In this document: positions 7,589 to 15,686 of the stretch, one piece after another
Numbering within the stretch: the first letter of the stretch is position 1
Layout of the letters: each line of letters begins with the position of its first letter
Origin: Actinomycetota bacterium
Lineage (GTDB): Bacteria > Actinomycetota > Geothermincolia > Geothermincolales > RBG-13-55-18
NCBI GenBank assembly: GCA_014360645.1
Contig: JACIXD010000003.1
Span: 124,001 to 188,000 of the forward strand
Direction: 5' to 3'
DNA: 64,000 nt
Made by a program: the position numbers and the translations under genes
Notes under the pieces: generated by a model
Told to the model about the DNA's origin: nothing
Databases searched by the model: none
The model's input: only the letters and a program-made list of their open reading frames with translations

Positions 7589-9454
7589 ATGGAGAGAGCG
7601 GAGCTGGAGAGATTCCTGAGCGAGGAGCTCCCGGGGGTTTCCCGCCCGGGCCGTTACCTGGGCATCGAGGTCAATGCCCGGCGCAAGCCCCTGAGGAGCG
7701 AGGGGGTCAACTGCGTGCTCGTCTATCCCGACGCCTATGAGATCGGCATGTCCCACCTGGGGCTTTTCATCCTCTACGAGGAGATAAACGAGCGCGAGGA
7801 CGCCATGGCCGACCGCGCCTACCTTCCGTGGGTGGACATGCAGGAGCGCATGCGGGCGCGCGGCGTGCCCCTCTTCGGACTCGAGAGCCGCGCTCCCCTC
7901 CTGGCCTTCGACCTTGTGGGCATAACTCTGCAGCACGAGCTGACCTACGCCGGCGTGGCGCGCGTGCTCGACTTGGCGCACATCCCCCTCCTGGCCGCGG
8001 AGCGAGACGATGCCTGTCCCCTGGTGGTCGGGGGAGGGCCCTGCGCCTTCAACCCCGAACCCGTGGCGGGCCTCTTCGACCTCCTGGTGGTGGGGGAGGG
8101 GGAGGAGGTCGTCCACGAGTTGCTGGACGCCCTGAAGGAATGGAAGAGGGGTGGGAAAAAAGGGCGCGCCGCTTTCCTCCGCGCCTGCGCGGACCTGGCG
8201 GGAGTGTACGTGCCCTCCCTCTACCGGGTGGCCTACCATGCTGACGGCAGGCTGGAGGGTATCGAGGCGGAAGGGGGAGCGCCCCTGCCGGTGCGCAAGC
8301 GTACGGTGCGGGACCTGGACGCCTGGCGCTATCCGCGGCGTCCGCCGGTACCCCTGGTGGAGTCGGTACACGACCGCTGCAGCCTGGAAATCTTCCGGGG
8401 ATGCACCCGTGGCTGCCGTTTCTGCCAGGCGGGGATGGTCTACCGCCCGGTGCGCGAGCGCGGAGAGGAGCTGCTGAAGGACTGGGGGCGGGAGCTGGTG
8501 GACAACACCGGCTGCGACGAGCTCACCCTGGCCTCCTTGAACAGCGCCGATTACAGCTGCATCTCCTCCCTCGTAGACGACCTGGCGCGGGAGATGGAGG
8601 CCAGACACGTGGCGGTCTCCTTGCCCTCGCTGCGCACCGATACCTTCAGCGTGGAACTCGCGTCCAGGCTGCGCAAGGTCAGGCGGACCGGCATCACCCT
8701 CGCCCCGGAGGCGGCCTCCGAGCGCCTGCGCAGGGCGGTGAACAAGGGGGTGTCCGACGAGGACCTCCTGGAAGCAGTTTCCAGCGCGTACCGGGAGGGA
8801 TGGAGAAGACTGAAGCTCTATTTCATGATCGGGTTTCCCGGCGAGGAGGAGGAGGACGTGGAGGCCATCTGCGCCCTGGTGCGGCGCATCATGCGCGAGG
8901 GAAACGCGGGCGCACCCGCCCGGGGACTGCAGGTGTCCGTGAGCGTCTCCACCTTCGTCCCTAAGCCGCATACTCCTCTGCAGTGGGTGGGTCAGATGCC
9001 GGCTCCCGCCGTCGCGCGGCGGCACTTCATCCTCAAGGAGGGCATGCGCATGCGCGGCGTGACCCTGCGCTGGCACGCGCGCGAGATGAGCCGGCTGGAG
9101 GGGGTGCTGGCGCGTGGTGACCGCAGGCTGCTCCCGGTGGTGCTACATGCCGCGCGCGCCGGGTGCCTGGACGGGTGGAGCGAGTGCTTCTCCTGGGAGC
9201 GCTGGGAGCGCGCCCTGCAGGCGGCGGGGCTGGACGCGGCGTGGTACGCGGAGAGGGAGAGGGAGCGGGACGAGGTCCTGCCTTGGGATCACCTCCACGC
9301 CGGGGTGACCAAGGAGTTCCTGTGGGCGGAGTACCGGCGTGCGGCGCGGGAAGAGGAGACCCCCGACTGCCGCTTCGCCGCCTGCAGCGGCTGCGGGGCA
9401 TGCCCGGAGAAGGAAGGCGGTCCCCCTGAGGTGGAGGGAACATGGCGCGCCTGA
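7589..9454 (+). CDS. TIGR03960-family B12-type radical SAM protein
   Basis: A cytoplasmic radical SAM enzyme of unknown reaction, almost always paired with a TIGR03936 gene, as here. 621 aa. The first ~200 residues resemble a cobalamin-binding-like Rossmann region (VYPDAYEIGMSHLG). The radical SAM cluster motif CTRGCRFCQ lies near residue 271, followed by SLNSADYS and LPSLRTDTFS. The C-terminus has an extra Cys pattern, CSGCGAC, possibly a metal site. I prefer ATG 7589 over the TTG at 7553, since the latter sits in the ftsZ terminator tail. The stop overlaps the next gene, and the pair precedes RNase G, as in many Gram-positive genomes. Confidence 0.9.
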   Translation: MERAELERFLSEELPGVSRPGRYLGIEVNARRKPLRSEGVNCVLVYPDAYEIGMSHLGLFILYEEINEREDAMADRAYLPWVDMQERMRARGVPLFGLESRAPLLAFDLVGITLQHELTYAGVARVLDLAHIPLLAAERDDACPLVVGGGPCAFNPEPVAGLFDLLVVGEGEEVVHELLDALKEWKRGGKKGRAAFLRACADLAGVYVPSLYRVAYHADGRLEGIEAEGGAPLPVRKRTVRDLDAWRYPRRPPVPLVESVHDRCSLEIFRGCTRGCRFCQAGMVYRPVRERGEELLKDWGRELVDNTGCDELTLASLNSADYSCISSLVDDLAREMEARHVAVSLPSLRTDTFSVELASRLRKVRRTGITLAPEAASERLRRAVNKGVSDEDLLEAVSSAYREGWRRLKLYFMIGFPGEEEEDVEAICALVRRIMREGNAGAPARGLQVSVSVSTFVPKPHTPLQWVGQMPAPAVARRHFILKEGMRMRGVTLRWHAREMSRLEGVLARGDRRLLPVVLHAARAGCLDGWSECFSWERWERALQAAGLDAAWYAERERERDEVLPWDHLHAGVTKEFLWAEYRRAAREEETPDCRFAACSGCGACPEKEGGPPEVEGTWRA

Positions 9455-10023
9455 TGGTAAAATACGGCAAGCACGGTGACGCGGCCCTGCTCTCTCACCG
9501 CGAGAGCATGCGCGCGTTGGAGAGGGCGCTGAGGCGCTCACGCCTGCCCCTGGAGTTCACCTCCGGGTACAACCCCCGGCCGCGCATGAGCTTTTCGCCC
9601 GCCCTGCCCCTGGGGGTGGAGGCGGAGGCGGAATACCTCGAGGTGTCCGTGACTGGTGAGGTTGAGGAGGACGCGGCGGTGGAGGCGCTGAACCGCGCCC
9701 TGCCCGCGGGGTTGTCGGTACGGGAGGTGCGCCTCCTCCCTCCGGGCATGCCCAAGCTCTCCCGCTGGGCGCGCTACGGCCTCTACCGCCTGGAGGGAGA
9801 GGGCGGCATCCTCTACCTCCTCCTCAAGGTGGCCGGCGAAAGCCAGGCGAGGCTGAAGGACGCTTTGGCGGCGGTGTCGTCGCGCCCGGGGTGGTCCCGG
9901 GGGCCGCGGAGGGTGGTAAGGGTGGGGCTGTACGCCTCCCCCGAGGAGGTATGCGAGGATGTGCAAGACGAGGTCTATCATTACCACGCGGAGAGCGGCG
10001 AGCTGCGCCCGGTGGAGAGATGA
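9442..10023 (+). CDS. TIGR03936 / DUF2344 family protein
   Basis: 193-residue partner of the preceding radical SAM protein; the two are sometimes fused in other bacteria. Family features are VKYGKHGDAALLSHRES near the start and SGYNPRPRMSFSPALPLGVE. Biochemical role is not established. ATG 9442 has GGAGGG three bases upstream; ATG 9454, sharing its A with the upstream stop, is an alternative with a more normal distance. The overlap argues for co-translation. Confidence 0.88.
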   Translation: MARLMVKYGKHGDAALLSHRESMRALERALRRSRLPLEFTSGYNPRPRMSFSPALPLGVEAEAEYLEVSVTGEVEEDAAVEALNRALPAGLSVREVRLLPPGMPKLSRWARYGLYRLEGEGGILYLLLKVAGESQARLKDALAAVSSRPGWSRGPRRVVRVGLYASPEEVCEDVQDEVYHYHAESGELRPVER

Positions 10024-10085
10024 GCGGAAGGGGCGGTGCTTGACGCCGCCGCCGTGGCGGCGGCCTGTGGGGAGCAGGTGAGAGC

Positions 10086-11366
10086 ATGGCGAGAAGAAGA
10101 GGAAGCGCGGCTGAAAAGGGAAAGGACGCCCCTCCCGGCAAAGAGATAGTGGTCGCGTCCTACCACGATGAGACCAGGGTGGCGGTGCTGGAGCGCGGCG
10201 AGCTGCAGGAGATCTTCGTCGGCCATCACGAGCGGCGCTCCATCGTCGGGGACATCTACAAGGGGAGGGTGCAGAACGTCCTCCCCGGCATGGAGGCGGC
10301 GTTCGTGAACATCGGCCACAACCGCAACGCCCTCCTCTACGCGGGGGATATCTTCGTGGAGGAGGAGCGACAAAAGGGGAAGCGCGACATCACCAGGCTG
10401 CTGAAGCCGGGACAGGAGGTGGTGGTCCAGGTCACCAAGGACCCCATGGGAAGCAAGGGAGCGCGGCTCACCACCTACCTCTCCATACCCGGGCGCTACC
10501 TGGTGCTCCTACCCCAGATGAACAGCGTGGGCATCTCCCATCGCCTGGACGAGGGAGAAAAGGCGCGCCTGCGCAAGCTGGTGGAGGAGGTGAGGCCCAA
10601 GGACGTGGGGATAATCGTGCGCACGGCGGCGCGGGAGGCGGAGGCGGCGGAGTTGAGGAAGAGCCTCGCTTACCTGAACAAGGTCTGGCGCCAGGTGCAC
10701 CGGACGGCGGAGAAGAAGAGGGCCCCTGCCATCCTCTACCAGGAGCCCGAACTGGAGATCAAGGTGATCAGGGACATCATGGACGAGAGCTTCGAGCGCG
10801 TGCTGGTGGACTCCCACCGTTCCTTCCGCCGCATCAAGCAGTACCTCAAGATGGTGGCCCCAGCTCTGGCCGAGCGCGTGGTGCGCTACGCCGATGAGAC
10901 ACCGGTCTTCGAGGCCCTGGACATCAACCGCCAGATACGCGACGCCCTGCGCAGGGAGGTGCCCCTTCCCTCGGGGGGTTCCATCGTCATCGACAGAACC
11001 GAGGCCCTCACCGCCATAGACGTCAACACCGGCAGATACGTGGGAGACCGCTCGCTGGAGGACACGGTGCTGCGTACCAACATCGAGGCGGCGGCGGAGG
11101 TGGTGCGACAGCTCAGGCTGCGCGACATCGGGGGGATCATCATCATCGACTTCATCGACATGAACGAGGCCAAGAACCGCCGCGCGGTCCTCAAGGCTCT
11201 CAACCAGGAACTGGAAAAAGACCGCACCAAGACCTATGTGGTGGAACTCACCAAACTGGGCCTGGTGGAGATGACGCGCAAGAACGTCTCCGAGGGGCTG
11301 GTGGAGGTGTTCGGCGAGACCTGTCCGGTGTGTCAGGGGCGCGGCGTGGTGTTCCGTGAGCCCTGA
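10086..11366 (+). CDS. rng: Ribonuclease G/E family endoribonuclease
   Basis: Endoribonuclease for 5'-end-dependent cleavage in rRNA maturation and mRNA decay. 426 aa, close to RNase G catalytic-core length, with none of the long disordered scaffold of E. coli RNase E. An S1 domain (GDIYKGRVQNVLPGMEAAFVNIG) is followed by the catalytic DNase I-like region with AIDVNTGRYVG near residue 310 and the second metal-binding Asp segment DFIDMNEAKNRR near 354. The Zn-link CPVCQG near the C-terminus supports dimer or tetramer assembly. It sits 62 bp after the TIGR03936 gene, upstream of L21/L27, a common arrangement. Confidence 0.95.
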   Translation: MARRRGSAAEKGKDAPPGKEIVVASYHDETRVAVLERGELQEIFVGHHERRSIVGDIYKGRVQNVLPGMEAAFVNIGHNRNALLYAGDIFVEEERQKGKRDITRLLKPGQEVVVQVTKDPMGSKGARLTTYLSIPGRYLVLLPQMNSVGISHRLDEGEKARLRKLVEEVRPKDVGIIVRTAAREAEAAELRKSLAYLNKVWRQVHRTAEKKRAPAILYQEPELEIKVIRDIMDESFERVLVDSHRSFRRIKQYLKMVAPALAERVVRYADETPVFEALDINRQIRDALRREVPLPSGGSIVIDRTEALTAIDVNTGRYVGDRSLEDTVLRTNIEAAAEVVRQLRLRDIGGIIIIDFIDMNEAKNRRAVLKALNQELEKDRTKTYVVELTKLGLVEMTRKNVSEGLVEVFGETCPVCQGRGVVFREP

Positions 11367-11378
11367 GAGGAGCGGCCG

Positions 11379-12029
11379 ATGAAGGGAAAGAGGCACCCGG
11401 GAAAGGAGGCAGGGGAGGGGGAGAGGCGGCGCCGCAGGGGGAAGCTGCTCGTCGTCCTGGGCATCTCCCTCATCCTCCTAGGCCTGCTGGCCCTGGCGGG
11501 GGTCTACGCGTACATCTACTTCACCGACCGGCGGGCAGCGAGGGCCCAGGAGGAGTTGCGGCGGGAGTGGGAGAGGGAGCCTCCCTCCCCGGAGAGCGGC
11601 GAGGTGGGGGTGGGGGACGGCATAGCCCGCATCATCGCGCCCCGCATCGGCCTGGATGCCATTGTGGTGGAGCTGTGGGGGCTGGACGACGCCGAGAACC
11701 TCAAGCGGGGACCCGGGCACATCCCCGGCACCGCCTATCCCGGGCAGGCGGGGAACTGCGTCATCTCCGGTCACCGCACCACCTACGGGGCCCCCTTCCG
11801 CCATATCGAGCAACTGACGGCGGGGGAGAGGATAACCCTGGTCACCGCCTCGAACCGCTACGTCTACGAGGTCTACGAGCAGCGCGTGGTGCAGCCCTCC
11901 GACCTCACGGTGCTGGAACAGGGGGGAGATCCCAAGCTGACCCTCACCGCCTGCCACCCCTGGTATAGCGCGGCGCAACGCATAGTGGTAATCGCCAGGC
12001 TGGTGGAGAGCACTCCCAGGGAAGGATAA
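11379..12029 (+). CDS. Sortase family transpeptidase (class D/E type)
   Basis: Membrane-anchored cysteine transpeptidase that would attach sorted proteins to the envelope. 216 aa: basic N-terminus, one transmembrane helix at about residues 23-45, then the sortase barrel. The catalytic triad is visible: His in SGHRTTYG (about residue 130), Cys in TACHPWY (about 190) and Arg in SAAQRIVV. RBS GAGAGG before ATG 11379. It follows RNase G by 12 bp, so may be co-transcribed. No LPXTG-like substrate is seen in the window; the CAP-repeat protein downstream lacks a sorting signal. Confidence 0.9.
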   Translation: MKGKRHPGKEAGEGERRRRRGKLLVVLGISLILLGLLALAGVYAYIYFTDRRAARAQEELRREWEREPPSPESGEVGVGDGIARIIAPRIGLDAIVVELWGLDDAENLKRGPGHIPGTAYPGQAGNCVISGHRTTYGAPFRHIEQLTAGERITLVTASNRYVYEVYEQRVVQPSDLTVLEQGGDPKLTLTACHPWYSAAQRIVVIARLVESTPREG

Positions 12030-12078
12030 GAACCAGGGAAAGGGAGGCGGGACCGGAAATCGAGACCGGAAAAATAGA

Positions 12079-12106
12079 GACCGGAAAGTGGGCAGGCTTT
12101 CCGGTC
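12079..12106 (+). terminator. Strong hairpin after the sortase gene
   Basis: GACCGGAAAG (12079-12088) pairs perfectly with CTTTCCGGTC (12097-12106) across an 8-base loop. There is no U-run, so this may be an RNA-stabilising 3' hairpin or rho-assisted terminator. A second weaker hairpin (GCCAAAA at 12110 with TTTTGGC at 12132) follows, and TTTTTTCTTCCCC occurs further down at about 12178. Confidence 0.45.
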
Positions 12107-12432
12107 GAGGCCAAAACTCACTCGGCGTAGATTTTGGCATTATCCTTATCGGCGCTTCCGCCCCCATCCTTTAGAGGTTTTTTCTTCCCCCGCAGGGGCC
12201 TATATCGACCTCCGGCCGGGATGAGGCGAGGCATCCTTCCCGCGCCCGTCGTCCAACCGGAGTCGCGGCCCCGCCCCCCGCGGTCAGCAGTGCCTTCAAC
12301 CCGCGCATCCGGCCCGCTTATTGCGGCATGAATTCCGGGAAAACGCGGCTCGGTTCAGGGAACCCGTTGAAGAGGAGGCGCCGTTCAGGAAAAGACGCAT
12401 CCTGATGCTGCTGGCCGTAGATCCGGCCTTTA

Positions 12433-12438
12433 TATAAT
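12433..12438 (+). promoter_or_regulatory. Consensus -10 (TATAAT) of the riboswitch transcript
   Basis: TATAAT in the only AT-rich pocket between the sortase and the CAP gene. No convincing -35 lies 16-18 bp upstream. A start about 12445 would give a ~65-nt lead into the aptamer and ~255 nt of leader in all. Confidence 0.5.
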
Positions 12439-12509
12439 TTTGTGTCCGGGCTCAAGGAATCCGGCCGCCCTGACGATAATGGAAACGGACATTGAGAACC
12501 GCATATCCC

Positions 12510-12602
12510 TGTAGGTGATAAAGGCAAACTCTTCCGAAAGGAGAGGGCGCAAAGCCATGGGTCTAAGGCCGCGCAAGCGGTTATGATCGCCAGGTTGCCG
12601 CC
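12510..12602 (+). ncRNA. Cyclic-di-GMP-I riboswitch aptamer (GEMM-I)
   Basis: Matches the GEMM-I core in order: AAAGGCAAACT, a GAAA tetraloop closed by C-G (CGAAAG), GGGCGCAAAGCC, GGTCTAAGG, then TATGATCGCCAGGTTGCC. The TCTAAG/TATGA pair looks like the 11-nt tetraloop receptor that docks the GAAA loop. The Vc2-type core GGCAAAC-n-GACGCAAAGCC-n-GGCCTAA-n-GGTTACC is reproduced with conservative changes. It senses c-di-GMP in cis and lies just ahead of an intrinsic terminator and the CAP-repeat gene. Whether ligand turns expression on or off cannot be told from sequence. Confidence 0.92.
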
Positions 12603-12612
12603 TCATAAGCGA

Positions 12613-12647
12613 CGCCCTTTCCGTGGAGGAAAGGGCGGTTCGTTTTT
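12613..12647 (+). terminator. Riboswitch expression-platform terminator
   Basis: CGCCCTTTCC (12613-12622) pairs perfectly with GGAAAGGGCG (12628-12637) over a 5-base loop, then GTTCGTTTTT. It begins about 10 nt after the aptamer and ends 50 nt before the CAP-protein start, as expected for transcriptional control by the c-di-GMP riboswitch. Confidence 0.85.
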
Positions 12648-12698
12648 CGGGGAACGGGAGAGTTGCCACCGGCCTCGGGGACAAAGGAGAGGCTGACG

Positions 12699-14552
12699 AT
12701 GAAGGGGCTCACTCGGTGGCAGAAGGGCGCAACACCTCTACTCGCGATCGTCTTTCTCGCCCTGACCGTGACCGTACCGATGATCCTTCCGGCCGTGGAG
12801 GCCGCCGCGGCGGTCGATGCCACGGCCGCGGAGGCCCGCATGCTGGAGCTGGTCAACCAGGCGCGCAACACGGCGGGCCTTCCCTCCCTCTACGCGGAAC
12901 GGCAGCTCACCGATTTCGCGCGCGCCTATTCCGCGGAGATGATTCAGTACGGGTTCTTCGGGCACGTCTCGCCGGCGTCCGGCAACCTGCAGCAGCGCAT
13001 CGTGGCCAGGGGGATCACCGGCTGGACCCTGGCGGGCGAGAACATCGCCAAGGCCCCCAGCGTGGAGGTGGCCTTCGAGGCGCTCATGAACAGCCCCGGA
13101 CACCGGGAGAACATCCTGCGGGCGGAGTTCAACTGCATCGGGGTGGGGGTGGTGGCGGAGGGGAACACCCTCTACATCACCCAGGAGTTCATGTGCTTCT
13201 CCCCCATCCCCGAAACCGCTGACCGGGAAGGGAACATCGCGCCCGCGCCCGCCGGGACCTCGCCCTCCGCGCCCGTGCCCTCCGCCCCGCCGTCCAACAG
13301 CTTCGACTCCTACCTGCTGCTCATGAACCCCAACCCCGAGGACGCGAGGGTGAAGGTGGACTTCCAGGGCGAGGACGGCGGCATCCGCAGCTTCTCCTAC
13401 ACGGTGGCGGCGGGCAGCCGCTTCACGGTCCCGGTGCGCGAGACGGTGGGATGCGGCTCCTTCTCCGCCCAGGTGGAGAGCGACCTCCCGGTGCTCGCGG
13501 AGCGCGCCATGTATTTCAGCTACGAGGGACGGCGCGGCGGCCACGACTCCATCGGCGCCAGCTCGGCCTCCCGGACCTGGTTCTTCGCCGAGGGCTACAC
13601 CGGCGACAGCTTCGACACCTGGATCCTGCTGCAGAACCCCAACGACAGCGAGGTGGCGGTGACCCTGAACTTCATGCGCCCGGACGGGGCGGTGATCACC
13701 CGCCAGGTGAACATCCTCCCCAGGCGCAGGCACTCCGTGCACGTGGACGAGATCCCGGGCCTGGAGTCCGCGGACGTCTCCACACAGGTGGTGGCGGATC
13801 TCCCGGTGGTGGCGGAACGCGCCATGTATTTCAGCTATGCAGGAAAGGACGGCGGCCACGGCTCCATCGGCGCCAGCTCGGCCTCCCGGACCTGGTTCTT
13901 CGCCGAGGGCTACACCGGCGACAGCTTCGACACCTGGATCCTGCTGCAGAACCCCAACGAGGCAGCCACCACGGTGACCCTGAGGTTCATGAAGCCTGAC
14001 GGCAGCGTGGTGCAGAGGCAGGTTAGCGTGCCCGGGCGCCGTCGCTACACCGTGCACGTGGACGAGATCCCTGGCCTGGAGTCCGCGGACGTCTCCACCT
14101 CGGTGACCTCGGACCTGCCCATCGTGGCGGAGCGCGCCATGTACTTCGACTACCGGGGCCGGCGTGGAGGGCATGTGACCGTCGGCGCCGCCTCCCCCGC
14201 CGAGAGCTGGTACCTGGCGGAGGGATATACGGGAGGGGAGTTCGACGAGTACGTCCTCCTCCTCAACCCCGGTGAGGAGAAGGCCGTGGTGAAGGTGGTC
14301 TTCATGCGCTCCGACGGCCTGAAGGTGGAGCGCGAGGTGGAGATCGGTCCCCACGCCCGCCATACCATCCACGTGGACGAGGTGGAGGGCCTGGCGGACG
14401 CCGAGGTGAGCACCGAGGTGAGGTCCTCTTCGCCGGTGGTGGTGGAGCTGGCGCAATATTTCAACTACCGCGGCATGGCCGACGGCAACAACGCCATGGG
14501 AGCGAGCGAGCCCTCCAGGAGGTGGTATTTCGCGGAGGGTTGCGTGCAATAG
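12699..14552 (+). CDS. Secreted CAP (SCP/PR1)-domain protein with 105-residue C-terminal repeats
   Basis: 617 aa with a Sec signal peptide (hydrophobic core LLAIVFLALTVTVPMIL). A CAP domain spans about 46-170, with FGHVSPASGN, GENIA and SPGHRENIL, the signatures of bacterial CAP proteins. After a Pro/Ala linker come beta-rich repeats, each around WFFAEGYTGDSFDTWILLQN and VHVDEIPGLESADVST...VAERAMYF. Repeat landmarks fall near residues 291, 396, 501 and 606, exactly 105 apart; the protein stops eleven residues into the last unit (RRWYFAEGCVQ). RBS AAAGGAGAGG decides the start at 12699. No LPXTG or C-terminal anchor is seen. It is under a c-di-GMP riboswitch, so likely a surface or adhesion factor; function inferred. 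Confidence 0.9.
   Translation: MKGLTRWQKGATPLLAIVFLALTVTVPMILPAVEAAAAVDATAAEARMLELVNQARNTAGLPSLYAERQLTDFARAYSAEMIQYGFFGHVSPASGNLQQRIVARGITGWTLAGENIAKAPSVEVAFEALMNSPGHRENILRAEFNCIGVGVVAEGNTLYITQEFMCFSPIPETADREGNIAPAPAGTSPSAPVPSAPPSNSFDSYLLLMNPNPEDARVKVDFQGEDGGIRSFSYTVAAGSRFTVPVRETVGCGSFSAQVESDLPVLAERAMYFSYEGRRGGHDSIGASSASRTWFFAEGYTGDSFDTWILLQNPNDSEVAVTLNFMRPDGAVITRQVNILPRRRHSVHVDEIPGLESADVSTQVVADLPVVAERAMYFSYAGKDGGHGSIGASSASRTWFFAEGYTGDSFDTWILLQNPNEAATTVTLRFMKPDGSVVQRQVSVPGRRRYTVHVDEIPGLESADVSTSVTSDLPIVAERAMYFDYRGRRGGHVTVGAASPAESWYLAEGYTGGEFDEYVLLLNPGEEKAVVKVVFMRSDGLKVEREVEIGPHARHTIHVDEVEGLADAEVSTEVRSSSPVVVELAQYFNYRGMADGNNAMGASEPSRRWYFAEGCVQ
13547..13960 (+). repeat. Direct repeat: two identical 99-bp blocks 315 bp apart in the CAP-protein gene
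   Basis: Bases 13547-13645 are identical to 13862-13960. Offset is 315 bp, exactly one 105-residue protein repeat. Flanking parts of the repeats have diverged, so the identity suggests recent gene conversion or selection on this block. Confidence 0.93.
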
Positions 14553-14575
14553 GCGGTTGAGGGATTTCATAGAGG

Positions 14576-14607
14576 GGAGGGGCGCCGGCGCGGTGCGGCG
14601 CCCCTCC
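14576..14607 (+). terminator. Long GC hairpin after the CAP-repeat gene
   Basis: GGAGGGGCGCC (14576-14586) pairs perfectly over 11 bp with GGCGCCCCTCC (14597-14607), 10-base loop, no U-run. Located 24 bp after the stop; probable transcript end. Confidence 0.6.
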
Positions 14608-14714
14608 GGCCGTGCGGGGAGCGGGAGCTGCGGACAGGGCGCAGCTGTCCGCGATGCAGTGAACCAGCACAGTGCCTTTACACCGCTTTCCGTGCGTGTT
14701 ACTGTTTGTTGCTG

Positions 14715-14723
14715 TGGTAAAAT
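14715..14723 (+). promoter_or_regulatory. Extended -10 promoter of rplU-rpmA
   Basis: TGGTAAAAT, an extended -10 (TGn plus TAAAAT). A start near 14730 would leave a very short leader with GGAGG at 14731-14735 and ATG at 14742. Confidence 0.6.
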
Positions 14724-14741
14724 TGGCCCTGGAGGTATAGC

Positions 14742-15107
14742 ATGTTCGCGGTTATCGAGACGGGAGGCAAGCAGTACCGCGTGGAGCAGGGCTCGGTCAT
14801 CAGGATCGAGAAGCTCGACGTGCCCGAGGGAGACGCGGTGGTCTTCGACAGGGTGCTGCTGGCGGGAGACGAGGGTAAGGTCCTGGCGGGTCCCGAGGCC
14901 GGCAAGGTCAGGGTGGAGGGCACGGTGATCCGGCACGGCAAGGGCAAGAAGGTGATCGTGTTCAAGTACAAGCCCAAGAAGGGTTATCACCGCAAGCGCG
15001 GCCACCGCCAGCTGTTCACCGAGGTGAGGGTGGACAAGATCACGGGAGCGCTCCGTGCCGACAGGGCGGGGAGGAAAAAGGAGGAAGGGGAGGCCGGAGA
15101 GGACTGA
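14742..15107 (+). CDS. rplU: Large ribosomal subunit protein bL21
   Basis: 23S rRNA-binding protein of the 50S subunit. 121 aa, slightly longer than the usual ~103 because of a charged C-terminal tail (GRKKEEGEAGED). Begins MFAVIETGGKQYRVEQG and contains KYKPKKGYHRKRGHRQ, both diagnostic. GGAGG lies 6 bases before the ATG. The L21-L27-Obg order is conserved in bacteria. Confidence 0.98.
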   Translation: MFAVIETGGKQYRVEQGSVIRIEKLDVPEGDAVVFDRVLLAGDEGKVLAGPEAGKVRVEGTVIRHGKGKKVIVFKYKPKKGYHRKRGHRQLFTEVRVDKITGALRADRAGRKKEEGEAGED

Positions 15108-15132
15108 GCCGCAAAGGGAGAGGTGAAGTCGC

Positions 15133-15390
15133 ATGTCCAGTAAGAAAGGCGTGGGAAGCTCGCGCAACGGGCGAGACAGCCACTCGAAGAGGCTGGGTAT
15201 AAAGAGTTTCGGAGGACAGTTCGTGAGCGGAGGCTCCATCCTGGTGCGTCAGCGCGGCACCAGGGTGAAGCCGGGAGAGAACGTGGGGGTGGGCAAGGAC
15301 TACACCCTTTACGCAAAGACGGACGGATACGTGAGTTTCCGCCGCAGCGGAGACCGCCATATCGTTAGCGTCACGCCGGTTCAGGAATAG
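15133..15390 (+). CDS. rpmA: Large ribosomal subunit protein bL27
   Basis: 50S protein whose N-terminus reaches the peptidyl-transferase centre. 85 aa. Sequence starts [16 protein letters not shown], then [13 protein letters not shown] and [17 protein letters not shown]. The usual MAHKK start is replaced by MSSKK, and there is no cleavable Firmicutes-type N-terminal extension. 25 bp after rplU. Confidence 0.98.
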   Translation: MSSKKGVGSSRNGRDSHSKRLGIKSFGGQFVSGGSILVRQRGTRVKPGENVGVGKDYTLYAKTDGYVSFRRSGDRHIVSVTPVQE

Positions 15391-15415
15391 GCCGCTGCCA
15401 GCGGCTCCTTCATGG

Positions 15416-15448
15416 CGGCAGAACCCCGGCCGGGCCGGGGTTCTGCCG
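15416..15448 (+). terminator. Long GC hairpin between rpmA and obg
   Basis: Near-perfect inverted repeat: CGGCAGAACCCCGGCC (15416-15431) and GGCCGGGGTTCTGCCG (15433-15448). The loop must open to a few bases, leaving about 13-14 pairs. Followed only by TTGCGG. It may end or attenuate the ribosomal-protein transcript before obg. Confidence 0.6.
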
Positions 15449-15686
15449 TTGCGGGAAGGGTTGGGGGACGTCGCGGGCCGGCACGGAAGCGACCTGCCTC
15501 GAGGCGCGCGCCTCCTGGGAGGCTGGGGCGCCGGAGGCGAGACGGGCAGCGGAGAGGCGAAGGCGATAAAAGGAGGACGGGCGGCCGCGGCGCCGGCGGG
15601 GAGCGCGTGGATGCCGCGGGTGACGGGCGTTCTTCACCCTCGATGAGAGGGGGCGCCGGGAACGGCATGCCGGACGGCGAGGTAAG

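Noticed and set aside
12738-15239. 833-codon minus-strand open frame
   Set aside because: Antisense to the CAP-repeat gene and L21/L27; its apparent repeats mirror the coding repeats on the other strand.
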